Origin: JBEIUL01 sp044356865
GTDB lineage: Bacteria > Planctomycetota > Phycisphaerae > Phycisphaerales > SM1A02
Direction: 5' to 3'
Assembly (NCBI GenBank): GCA_044356865.1
Contig: JBIKVN010000017.1
Location: forward strand, 1-23,327
Length of the DNA: 23,327 bases
Positions 1-6,441 of the stretch are shown here, in pieces. A program made the translations under genes and the position numbers. Position 1 is the first letter of the stretch, and each line of letters opens with the position of its first letter. The notes beneath the pieces are model-generated. The model did not search any database, was not told where the DNA came from, and was given only the letters and a program-made list of their open reading frames with translations.

Positions 1-2
1 CG

Positions 3-254
3 CCGTTCGGGCGGGCGTGGCGGGAGTTCATCGCGACCAGCGGGCTGGTGCCGGCGCGACGGGTCGCGGGGCTCGGGCCTACGTGGCCGGTGCGAGCCTC
101 GGGCTTCCGCGTGCCGGCATGGGCGGGAATCCCGATCGATCATGCGCTCGCGACGCCGGAGTTCACGGCGACCGCGTTCATGGTCGGGCCGGATCTCGGC
201 TCCGACCACCGCCCGATCGTCGCCGAGTTCGCGTGGACGCCGGCGGGGGGGTGA
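3..254 (+). CDS. Endonuclease/exonuclease/phosphatase family protein, C-terminal fragment
   Basis: The reading frame is open from the left edge and ends with TGA at 252-254, so only the last 83 residues are present. The tail reads IDHALATPEF, then GSDHRPIVAEF. The first block resembles the 'IDHI' strand and the second is the SDHRP motif, whose Asp-His pair is catalytic in metal-dependent endonuclease/exonuclease/phosphatase hydrolases. These enzymes cleave phosphodiester or phosphoester bonds in nucleic acids, phosphoinositides or sphingomyelin; the substrate cannot be read from this fragment. The start and any signal peptide lie outside the window. Family assignment is fairly secure from the SDHRP signature; specific function is unknown. 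Confidence 0.75.
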   Translation, partial: PFGRAWREFIATSGLVPARRVAGLGPTWPVRASGFRVPAWAGIPIDHALATPEFTATAFMVGPDLGSDHRPIVAEFAWTPAGG

Positions 255-331
255 GGGGTACCCGGCGCGGACCGCCGTGCCCTCCGCGGGGTACTTCCGA
301 CGCGGCCCCGCGCTCCGACCGCCGGGCACCG

Positions 332-337
332 TACCCT
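332..337 (+). promoter_or_regulatory. Candidate -10 hexamer TACCCT for the regulator gene
   Basis: TACCCT lies 11 bases before the ATG at 349 and 26 before the ATG at 364. It fits the TANNNT pattern found before other starts in this window, but no -35 box is recognisable 17 bases upstream. Confidence 0.35.
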
Positions 338-363
338 TCCGTCCGCACATGGATGGAGAGCCG

Positions 364-1176
364 ATGGAACTGATGCGTCCAGGGCTCGTCGACGCGATCA
401 AGGATCTTGACGCGATGGCGATCTGGGAGTGCCTGCGGCGTCGCAAGTCGCCGTGCGATCTCGCGGGGCTGGCGAAGTCGACGGGCCGTTCGCACGAGTG
501 GATCCGTCCTCGCCTCGCGCGTCTCGAGCGGGCCGGACTCGTCACCGTGCGCCGCGCGGGCCGGCGCCGGGCGACCGTCGCGTATCAGGCCGCGGTCCGG
601 CGGATCTCGCTCGTGGTCGATCCCGGTGACCCGCGTCAGCTCGCGATCGTCGATGCGATCGTCGGATACCTGCAGCGTGACCTGGCCGGCCAGCTCTTCC
701 GGCATCCGGCCCGGCTCGCCCCGGCCGGACCGGATCGCTGGAACTACCACCACTGCAGCCCGATCGCCCTCGACGCCGACGAGCTCGATGAGCTGAAGCG
801 GCGTATCGCCCGGGTCGAGGAGTACCTCAAGGTGCTCAACGACAAGCGGGCCGACGAGGCGAAGATCCAGTTCTGCAACCATGCGATCGCGATCCGGATC
901 CAGCCCCTCGACGAACCGGTGCTGCCGCAGCCGCATGTCGAGTTCCTCTCCCGCCGGAGCGCCGAGGAACGCCGCACCTCGCGCGGCCTGCTGCCCCGGC
1001 CGCTCACGCCGCGCGAGCTCGAGATCGCCCGCGGCCTTCGCGACGGGGCCTCGCGGGCCGAGGTCGCCCGGCGGCTGGGGATCTCGATCCTGACCGTCGG
1101 GACGCTCTGCAAGCGGATCTACAAGAAGCTCGGGATCCGGCGGTCGGCGGACCTTCATCACTTCTCGCTCGATTGA
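364..1176 (+). CDS. Winged-helix / LuxR-type helix-turn-helix transcriptional regulator
   Basis: A cytoplasmic DNA-binding protein of about 270 residues with a DNA-binding domain at each end. Residues 8-70 look like a winged helix of the ArsR/MarR type (DLAGLAKSTGRS recognition region, then RLERAGLVTVRR wing). The C-terminal 55 residues are a LuxR-type HTH (LTPRELEIARGLRDGASRAE, then RRLGISILTVGTLCKRIYKK). The middle holds a charged, probably helical stretch (DELDELKRRIARVEEYLKVL) that could dimerise. ATG 364 was chosen because GGAGAG lies just upstream; ATG 349 (five residues longer) sits closer to TACCCT and is a fair alternative. A start at 142 would overlap the upstream gene by over 100 bases and give low-complexity Arg-rich sequence. 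Target genes are unknown; it is transcribed toward the propeller gene but has its own hairpin after it. Confidence 0.8.
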   Translation: MELMRPGLVDAIKDLDAMAIWECLRRRKSPCDLAGLAKSTGRSHEWIRPRLARLERAGLVTVRRAGRRRATVAYQAAVRRISLVVDPGDPRQLAIVDAIVGYLQRDLAGQLFRHPARLAPAGPDRWNYHHCSPIALDADELDELKRRIARVEEYLKVLNDKRADEAKIQFCNHAIAIRIQPLDEPVLPQPHVEFLSRRSAEERRTSRGLLPRPLTPRELEIARGLRDGASRAEVARRLGISILTVGTLCKRIYKKLGIRRSADLHHFSLD

Positions 1177-1196
1177 CCGTGCCCCGCCCGGGGTAT

Positions 1197-1214
1197 CGCG
1201 GGAGCCTTCCCGCG
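1197..1214 (+). terminator. GC-rich hairpin after the regulator gene
   Basis: CGCGGGA and TCCCGCG form a perfect 7-bp stem around a GCCT loop, 20 bases after the stop. There is no T-tract, so intrinsic termination is uncertain. Confidence 0.4.
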
Positions 1215-1233
1215 GAATTCAGCCGCGACGGGC

Positions 1234-1262
1234 TTGTTTCCGGCCGTGCGCCGGTGCATCTT
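1234..1262 (+). promoter_or_regulatory. Candidate sigma-70-like promoter TTGTTT-17-CATCTT
   Basis: TTGTTT at 1234-1239 and CATCTT at 1257-1262 are separated by 17 bases. The expected transcription start falls at about 1268-1272, on the ATG at 1272, so the message would be nearly or fully leaderless. Confidence 0.55.
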
Positions 1263-1271
1263 TCAATGGCC

Positions 1272-2669
1272 ATGCACCCCTCCCATCCGCTTCTTCCGGT
1301 TGCCATGCTCCTTCCTCCGCTGGTCGCCTCCGCCGCCCTCGCCGACTGGCCGGTCCTCGGCGGGAACCTCGGCCGCAACGGCCTCGTTTCCGCGGTCGGG
1401 CCCGACGAGCCGACGGTCGCGTGGCAAGGCGCTGCGGACTCGCTCATCGCGTGGAGCCCGTTCGTCGAGGGGAACCGGATCTTCACGATCCGCCAGACCT
1501 ACGCCCAGGCCCCGTTCAACCCGCCGCCGGGCGACTCGATCGTGCACTGCCTCGACCTCGCGACCGGCGCGACGCTGTGGACCTTCGACTGCCCGTTCGT
1601 GGCCGGCGACTGGACGACGGTGGTCTACGGGGTCCGCCAGGGCCGCGTGTTCGTCGGTCGCGGCGGGAACGGTTCGAGCTCGTCGGCGCCGGTCTACGCC
1701 CTCGACGCGGCGACCGGCCAGGTGATGTGGGTCTCGACGGTCGAGATCGCGACCGGGGCCTACGACGGCATCGTCTTCGCCGACGACGGCGACCCGATCT
1801 TCGCCTCGAACACGCTGATCCGCCGGCTCGACTGGGAGACCGGCACGCTCGTCTGGAGCCGGCAGCGCTCGTGCAGCGTCAGCGGCGACTGCGGCCCGGC
1901 CCGCGCCGGCCAGTCAATCTACGTCGACGAGGTCGCCGGCGGCGGCCAGCGAATCTCACGCTTCGACCTCGAGACCGGAAACCGCCTCTACCAGTCGGCG
2001 ACGATGCCGGGCTTTCTTTCGCAGAACACCCCGTTCTGCGGGGCGAACGGCACGGTGTTCTATCCCCGCACGCAGGGAAGCGGCGTTCCCACGGTCGATG
2101 TCTTCTATGCGTTTCGCGACACCGGCACGGCCCTCGTCGGCCTCTGGACCGCACCGTGCCTCGGCGGCGCCGGCAGCCAGCACGGCATCACGCCCGACGG
2201 CGGCGTGGTGATGGTGAATCTCGGCGGCCGGCTCGAGGTGCGCGACCAGGAGACGGGTTCGCTGCGGCACCAGTCCAAGATGGTCGTTGCGGCGTCGATC
2301 ACGCAGTCGCATGTCGCGGTCGACGCCGACGGGAAGATCTACTACGGGAACGGCGGCTTCCCGGGAACGATCTGGTGTTTCAATCCTGACCTCACGCCGC
2401 TCTGGTCGATCGAGGTGCCGAACCTGAACCAAGGCGGGCCGGTGATCGCGGGCGACGGGTCGCTGCTGGTCGCCGGCGTCGGCACGAGCTTCACGTGCTA
2501 TCGCGATGCGTCGTGCGAGCCGGCCGATCTCGACTGCGACGGTACGGTCGGGCCGGCGGATCTCGCGGCGCTCCTCGGCGGTTGGGGCCAGGGCGGGCCG
2601 ACCGACCTGGACGGCGATGGCACGACCGGAAGCGCCGACCTGGCGATCCTGCTCGGACGCTGGGGCTGA
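1272..2669 (+). CDS. Secreted PQQ-type beta-propeller protein with dockerin-like C-terminal repeats
   Basis: About 465 residues. An N-terminal signal peptide (MHPSHPLLPVAMLLPPLVAS...ALA, cleavage before DWPVL) predicts export. The body contains repeated blade motifs of the quinoprotein/PQQ-like propeller type: VHCLDLATGATLWTF, VYALDAATGQVMWVS, RRLDWETGTLVW and RFDLETGNRLY, each ending a four-stranded blade. The last ~50 residues hold two EF-hand-like loops, DLDCDGTVGPADLAALLGGW and DLDGDGTTGSADLAILLGRW, typical of planctomycete dockerin-like tails that bind calcium and may mediate surface attachment. No PQQ-dehydrogenase active-site residues are recognisable, so a structural or binding role is more likely than an enzyme. 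ATG 1272 fits the promoter spacing best; ATG 1266 (two residues longer) is possible. Function is unknown. Confidence 0.85.
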   Translation: MHPSHPLLPVAMLLPPLVASAALADWPVLGGNLGRNGLVSAVGPDEPTVAWQGAADSLIAWSPFVEGNRIFTIRQTYAQAPFNPPPGDSIVHCLDLATGATLWTFDCPFVAGDWTTVVYGVRQGRVFVGRGGNGSSSSAPVYALDAATGQVMWVSTVEIATGAYDGIVFADDGDPIFASNTLIRRLDWETGTLVWSRQRSCSVSGDCGPARAGQSIYVDEVAGGGQRISRFDLETGNRLYQSATMPGFLSQNTPFCGANGTVFYPRTQGSGVPTVDVFYAFRDTGTALVGLWTAPCLGGAGSQHGITPDGGVVMVNLGGRLEVRDQETGSLRHQSKMVVAASITQSHVAVDADGKIYYGNGGFPGTIWCFNPDLTPLWSIEVPNLNQGGPVIAGDGSLLVAGVGTSFTCYRDASCEPADLDCDGTVGPADLAALLGGWGQGGPTDLDGDGTTGSADLAILLGRWG

Positions 2670-2676
2670 GCGCGAT

Positions 2677-2692
2677 CGGGGACCCGTCCCCG
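2677..2692 (+). terminator. Short GC hairpin after the propeller gene
   Basis: CGGGGA and TCCCCG form a 6-bp stem with loop CCCG eight bases after the stop codon. No T-tract follows. Confidence 0.3.
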
Positions 2693-2715
2693 CGCGGGCC
2701 ACGGGTGGGCGCGGC

Positions 2716-2721
2716 TAGCCT
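2716..2721 (+). promoter_or_regulatory. Candidate -10 hexamer TAGCCT for the stress protein gene
   Basis: TAGCCT ends 6 bases before the ATG at 2728, placing the expected transcription start at the initiation codon. No clear -35 box is present. Confidence 0.45.
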
Positions 2722-2727
2722 CCGGCG

Positions 2728-3174
2728 ATGCCGATCCGCAAGATTCTCGTCGCCGTCGACGGCAGCGAACTCGCGACCGCGGCGGTGCGCCTGGCGGCCG
2801 AGCTCGCGGCCGGGCTCGGCGGCGAGCTCGCGATCGTCGCGGTCTACGACCCGAAGGTGGTGATGAGCGTCGAGGGCGGACCGTCGGCGCTCGACCTCGT
2901 CGCGATCCTCCGCGACGACGCCCGCCGCTCGCTCGACGAGGCCGCGAAGGAGGCCGCCGCCTGCCCGCCGGTCGCGACCTTCGTCCGCGACGGCTCGCCC
3001 GGCCGCGAGATCCTCGCCGCGGCCGACGAGTGGTCGGCCGATCTCGTCGTCCTCGGCACCCACGGGCGGGGCGGGCTCACGCGGCTCCTGCTCGGCAGCA
3101 CCGCCGACTCGGTGGTGCGGCACGCCCGGTGTCCGGTGCTGGTGGTGCCCCGGTCGGCGGTCGGGCCCCGGTGA
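2728..3174 (+). CDS. Universal stress protein (UspA family)
   Basis: A 148-residue single-domain cytoplasmic protein, the usual Usp length. It opens with KILVAVDGSELA, the first strand and its Asp, and ends with the nucleotide-binding signature G-x2-G-x9-G-S (G110, G113, G123, S124) followed by VVRHARCPVLVVP. These residues are those of ATP-binding Usp proteins such as MJ0577. Members help cells survive stress and starvation, usually as dimers, by mechanisms that differ between proteins. It has its own candidate leaderless promoter, so it is probably a single-gene unit between the propeller gene and the redoxin lipoprotein. Confidence 0.93.
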   Translation: MPIRKILVAVDGSELATAAVRLAAELAAGLGGELAIVAVYDPKVVMSVEGGPSALDLVAILRDDARRSLDEAAKEAAACPPVATFVRDGSPGREILAAADEWSADLVVLGTHGRGGLTRLLLGSTADSVVRHARCPVLVVPRSAVGPR

Positions 3175-3198
3175 ACGGCCCGGTCGGGTCGGTACCTT
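3171..3198 (+). promoter_or_regulatory. Candidate promoter GTGAAC-16-TACCTT
   Basis: TACCTT at 3193-3198 ends 7 bases before the ATG at 3206, with GTGAAC, a weak TTGACA match, 16 bases upstream at 3171-3176. The -35 half overlaps the end of the stress protein gene. Confidence 0.45.
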
Positions 3199-3205
3199 GG
3201 GGCCG

Positions 3206-3826
3206 ATGAGTCGCGCCGGGAACCGTCCTGCGAACTCCCTCCTCCGTCTCGCCGCGCTCGCGATCGCCGGGGCGATCGCCGCGTGCCACGCCCCGCCGGC
3301 GGCCGAGACCGGCACGAGCACGCTCGAGTCGCTCGCCGGGCCGCCGGTCGATCCCTTCGCCGGCCGCGCCGGCTCGCTCGTCCTGCTCGTCTTCCTCGTC
3401 GACGGCTGCCCGATCGCGAACGCGCTCTCGCCCGAGATCGCCCGGATCGGCGATGAGGTGCGGGCCCGCGGGGCGGCGGCGTGGCTCGTCTATCCCGACC
3501 CGCATGCGGAGGCGGCGGCGATCGAGCGCCGCCACCGCGAGTACGCGATCGAGTTGCCCACGCTGTTCGATCCGACGCACGCCCTCGTCCGCGCGACCGG
3601 AGCGACGATCTCGCCCGAGGCGGCGCTGGTGCGGCTCGACGGCTCGGGCGGCTTCGACCTGCTCTATCGGGGTCGGATCAACGACCTCTTCGCGGCCCCC
3701 GGCCGCCGCCGCCCGTCGGCCCGGACCCACGAACTGCGGTCGGCCCTCGACGCCGCGTTCTCGGGCCGTCGGCCTGACCCCGATCGCACGACGGCGGTGG
3801 GATGCATCCTCGAGCCGCCGGCATGA
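3206..3826 (+). CDS. Redoxin-like (AhpC/TSA, thioredoxin-fold) lipoprotein
   Basis: 206 residues. A short charged N-terminus, a hydrophobic stretch (LLRLAALAIAGAIAA) and a lipobox ending in C27 predict a lipoprotein outside the cytoplasmic membrane. The thioredoxin-like fold starts near LVLLVFLVDGCPIANALSPE, where C68 replaces the usual CxxC by a single-Cys CPIAN motif, common in planctomycete redoxins linked to cytochrome-type domains. The C-terminal block LYRGRINDLF...HELRSALDA...AVGCIL is also typical of that group and brings a second conserved Cys, a possible resolving partner. It probably has a thiol redox or peroxide-linked role; the partner is not encoded nearby. ATG 3206 is preferred over an in-frame TTG at 3197 because the TTG overlaps the -10 box. 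Confidence 0.8.
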   Translation: MSRAGNRPANSLLRLAALAIAGAIAACHAPPAAETGTSTLESLAGPPVDPFAGRAGSLVLLVFLVDGCPIANALSPEIARIGDEVRARGAAAWLVYPDPHAEAAAIERRHREYAIELPTLFDPTHALVRATGATISPEAALVRLDGSGGFDLLYRGRINDLFAAPGRRRPSARTHELRSALDAAFSGRRPDPDRTTAVGCILEPPA

Positions 3827-3876
3827 GCGGGGGCCAATCTTCGCAAGACTCTTCCGCGCGGGCGAAAGCGTCGGCC

Positions 3877-3904
3877 GTGACCTGTGGCGGGAACCCGCTA
3901 TCTT
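3877..3904 (+). promoter_or_regulatory. Candidate promoter GTGACC-16-TATCTT for the carbonic anhydrase operon
   Basis: GTGACC (3877-3882) and TATCTT (3899-3904) are 16 bases apart, and the -10 ends 9 bases before the ATG at 3914. This is one of the best promoter matches in the window. Confidence 0.55.
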
Positions 3905-3913
3905 CCCAATCCC

Positions 3914-4567
3914 ATGAGCCGCATCGCGACCCTTTGCCTCGCCCTTGCCTTCCTCGCCACCCTGCCCGCCTGCAAGACGAACGAGCGGGCCGCCGGCATC
4001 GCGAAAGGCGAGGCCCGCGCGGAACTGATGGAAGGAAATGGACGCTTCCGCAACGGCGACCTCCAGTCGCACCGCTGGAGCGATGAACGCGTTGTGAAGA
4101 CCGGCACCTTCGGCCAGTCGCCGTCGGTCGGCGTGCTGAGCTGCGCCGACTCGCGGGTTCCCGTCGAGCTCGTCTTTGACCAGGGCGTCGGTGACCTCTT
4201 CGTGGTCCGGGTCGCGGGCAACTCCGAGAGCGACACCGCCGCGGGCACCTTCGAGTACGGCGTGAGCGCCCTCGGCGTGCACACCATCCTCGTGCTCGGG
4301 CACACCAAGTGCGGCGCGGTCGAGGCGGCGTTCAAGGACATGGACCTGCCGGGCAACATGGGTTCGTTCACCCAGGTCATCCGGCCCGCCCTCGACAAGG
4401 CGAGCCCCGACAACCTTGACGCCGCCGTCGAGGCGAACGTCCGCTGGCAGCAGAAGCAGTTGCTCGCCCGCAGCGAGATCCTGCGGCAGGCGGTCGCCGA
4501 CGGGAAGCTCGACCTGCTGATGGGCGTGTACGACGTCGAGACCGGCCAGGTCCGGTTCATCGACTGA
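3914..4567 (+). CDS. Beta-class carbonic anhydrase, lipoprotein form
   Basis: 217 residues. It interconverts CO2 and bicarbonate using a zinc ion. The ligand motifs are C77-A-D79-S-R81 and H130-T-K-C133, the complete beta-class set with the Asp-Arg dyad. VVRVAGN and the GVSALGVHTILVLGH strand also fit the family. Unlike the common cytoplasmic enzyme, it starts with a lipoprotein signal (MSRIATLCLALAFLATLPAC, lipobox LPAC with C20), so it is expected outside the cytoplasmic membrane, where it would manage CO2/bicarbonate or pH. The following lipoprotein gene begins three bases after the stop, indicating a two-gene operon. The ATG at 3914 gives the intact lipobox; upstream extension to 3884 would run through the promoter. 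Confidence 0.93.
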   Translation: MSRIATLCLALAFLATLPACKTNERAAGIAKGEARAELMEGNGRFRNGDLQSHRWSDERVVKTGTFGQSPSVGVLSCADSRVPVELVFDQGVGDLFVVRVAGNSESDTAAGTFEYGVSALGVHTILVLGHTKCGAVEAAFKDMDLPGNMGSFTQVIRPALDKASPDNLDAAVEANVRWQQKQLLARSEILRQAVADGKLDLLMGVYDVETGQVRFID

Positions 4568-4570
4568 CCC

Positions 4571-4894
4571 ATGCGATCCCTCGCCGCGTTCCTGCTCGTC
4601 TTCGTCGCGGGGTGCGGCAAGCCGTTCACGGTCGAGAGCGACCCGCCCGGGGCCGAGGTCGCGCTCTACTTCGAGAACCAGATGACCCGCGACCTGCGGC
4701 GAATCTGGTGGTACTCGCCGCGGACGCCGGTCGAGATGCGGCCGGGCGTCGACTTCCGTTCCGACGCGTCCGCCCTCCGCGTCCTCTGGCCCGACGGCAC
4801 GCTCAGCGAGCTGCGGCCGATCCAGGAAGGCGTGACGGTCTATCGCTTCGAGAAATCGAAGGCACCGCCGCAGGACACGCTGCGCGGGCATTGA
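4571..4894 (+). CDS. Small lipoprotein with PEGA-like motif
   Basis: 107 residues. MRSLAAFLLVFVAGC is a lipoprotein signal with C15 as the lipidated Cys. The mature part begins FTVESDPPGAEVALYF, which resembles the PEGA strand-turn (VxSxPxGAxV) found in envelope proteins that pack surface carbohydrate or protein. The rest (RRIWWYSPRTPVEMRPG, VTVYRFEKS) looks like a small beta-rich domain. It is separated from the carbonic anhydrase gene by three bases and has no promoter of its own, so the two are co-transcribed. Its function is unknown; a structural or accessory role for the anhydrase is only inferred from position. Confidence 0.75.
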   Translation: MRSLAAFLLVFVAGCGKPFTVESDPPGAEVALYFENQMTRDLRRIWWYSPRTPVEMRPGVDFRSDASALRVLWPDGTLSELRPIQEGVTVYRFEKSKAPPQDTLRGH

Positions 4895-5011
4895 GGTGGG
4901 GGGCTTGGCCCGGAAGGCTTGCAGGAGCGCGTCGCGAGTCACACTTCGGCCGCGGGCCGACGCTCCAAGCGTCGCGCTCACGACGATTCGCTGTGGAGGG
5001 CCGGCCTGCGG

Positions 5012-5026
5012 GGCCATGAGGAACGC
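5012..5026 (-). repeat. Inverted 15-bp copy of a sequence at 10128-10142
   Basis: On the minus strand this reads GCGTTCCTCATGGCC, identical to the plus strand at 10128-10142. Both lie in GC-rich intergenic sequence beside a GGCC-rich inverted repeat. The surrounding gap 4895-5061 holds no gene. Confidence 0.5.
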
Positions 5027-5061
5027 GGATGCCGTCCGCGCCTCGGGCCGCCGGCCCATCC

Positions 5062-6348
5062 TCACCCCCCGCGTTCCCCCGCGAGCAGTTCCTTCCTCGG
5101 CCGAACCAAGAGAATCAGCCCCACCGAGAGCGCCGCAGCGCCGGCGAACACGCCGAAACTCACGTTCAGCGGCACCTCGCGGTCCCGCAGCACCCCGAAC
5201 AGCCAGTCGGCGAGGCCGCCGCAGCTGATGCTGACGAAGTTCATGATGCCGTAGCCGGTCGCCCGCAGGTTCGGGCGGGCGATCTGGGCGAGGATCGGCA
5301 TGTTGTTGCCGTCGAAGAAGCCCCAGCCGAGGCCGAAGAGCATGAGGAACGCGATCGCCACGCCCAGCGAGCCCGCGTTGCCGACGCCGAAGATCGCCGG
5401 CACGAGGAGGGCGACGCCGACGGCGCTCACCCAGACCCGTCCCCGATCGCTGCGGCGCATCGCCCGGTCGGCGATCCAGCCGCCGATGAGGGCGCCGACG
5501 ATCGCCGCGACCTGCCAGTAGAGCGACGCGGCGACGCCCGCCTTGCCTTGGCCGATGCCGAACTGGACCTTGAGGATCGCAGGCATCCAGTCGCGCACGA
5601 TCCATGCGGCCATGGCGGGCAGCGTGAAGTAGAGGACCAGCAGGACGAACGACGGGTTTCCCAGCAGTTCCCGGGCGGCCGACCACGGCGAGTGCCGCTC
5701 GGCCGCTTCCGCCTTCTCGACCGCGGCCGGCCGCGGCGCTTCCCGCAGCGTGAAGAGGAGCGGCATCGCGTACACCATTCCCACCAGCCCGCACATCGTG
5801 AACGTCGCCCGCCAGCCGATGTCGGGATCCTCGGCCGCGTAGCCGCCGAAGCCGCCCGCGATGACCCCGAGGTAGATGCCCATCTGGTGGAGACCGACCG
5901 CCCGCGAGCGCGTCGGCCCGACATGGTGGTCGGCGATCAGCGCCAGCGCCGCCGGGATGTAGAACGCCTCGCTGATGCCCATCGCCGAGCGGGTCCAGAG
6001 CAGGCCCTCGTAGGTCGTCACGTGGCCCGTCCACCAGGTCACCGCCGACCAGACGAAGAGGCTCGAGCAGATGGTCAGCCGGCGGCCGAAGCGGTCGGCG
6101 ACGTAGCCGCCGACGAGGCTGAACGCCGCGTAGACCCACTTGAACTGCCCGAGCATGAAGCCCCAGAGTTCCTGCTTGTTCTCGGCTTCCCCGAGGCTCG
6201 GGATCGAGGCCATGACCGAGGCCTGCATCGACGCCAGCATCTGCCGGTCGAGGTAGTTGAGGAGCGCGACCGGGATCAGCAGCACCACCACGAGCCACGC
6301 GGTGCGGCCGGGGCGCGAGGGCGGGTCGAGGAGCTGCACGTTCTTCAT
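5062..6348 (-). CDS. Major facilitator superfamily transporter
   Basis: 428 residues with about 12 hydrophobic segments split by a charged central loop (REAPRPAAVEKAEAAERHSP). LNYLDRQML in the first helix and GGYVADRFGRR after helix 2 (MFS motif A) place it in the anion:cation symporter / sugar-acid group that includes hexuronate and sialate carriers. FDGNNMPILAQIARPNLRATGYG in the second half is the matching region. It is a secondary transporter of the inner membrane; the substrate cannot be read from sequence, although small organic acids or sugars are the usual cargo. It is divergent from the helicase gene with 93 bases between the starts. The open frame continues upstream into the helicase region, but the Met at 6348 begins just before the first helix and is the natural start. 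Confidence 0.9.
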   Translation of the reverse strand: MKNVQLLDPPSRPGRTAWLVVVLLIPVALLNYLDRQMLASMQASVMASIPSLGEAENKQELWGFMLGQFKWVYAAFSLVGGYVADRFGRRLTICSSLFVWSAVTWWTGHVTTYEGLLWTRSAMGISEAFYIPAALALIADHHVGPTRSRAVGLHQMGIYLGVIAGGFGGYAAEDPDIGWRATFTMCGLVGMVYAMPLLFTLREAPRPAAVEKAEAAERHSPWSAARELLGNPSFVLLVLYFTLPAMAAWIVRDWMPAILKVQFGIGQGKAGVAASLYWQVAAIVGALIGGWIADRAMRRSDRGRVWVSAVGVALLVPAIFGVGNAGSLGVAIAFLMLFGLGWGFFDGNNMPILAQIARPNLRATGYGIMNFVSISCGGLADWLFGVLRDREVPLNVSFGVFAGAAALSVGLILLVRPRKELLAGERGG

Positions 6349-6387
6349 GCGAGTTCCGGCGGGACGGGGGAGGGCGAGCGACGGGGA

Positions 6388-6393
6388 AAGGTA
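6388..6393 (-). promoter_or_regulatory. Candidate -10 hexamer TACCTT for the MFS gene
   Basis: On the minus strand GGTACCTT lies 39 bases before the ATG at 6348, giving a leadered transcript. It is the same octamer as before the redoxin gene. Confidence 0.4.
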
Positions 6394-6429
6394 CCGCCTC
6401 GGGCCGCCGAGCCGATCGCGGGGAGCCGG

Positions 6430-6435
6430 TAGACT
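6430..6435 (+). promoter_or_regulatory. Candidate -10 hexamer TAGACT for the helicase gene
   Basis: TAGACT, preceded by CGG, ends 6 bases before the ATG at 6442, a spacing that would start the transcript at the initiation codon. No -35 box is apparent. Confidence 0.45.
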
Positions 6436-6441
6436 CCGCGA

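Noticed and set aside
142..363. Longer start for the LuxR-type regulator
   Set aside because: Codons 142-348 overlap the upstream gene, give Arg-rich low-complexity sequence, and pass through a -10-like box.
5029..6432. Plus-strand ORF of 467 codons opposite the MFS gene
   Set aside because: Charged low-complexity shadow (His, Arg, Asp, Glu) of a well-supported transporter on the other strand.
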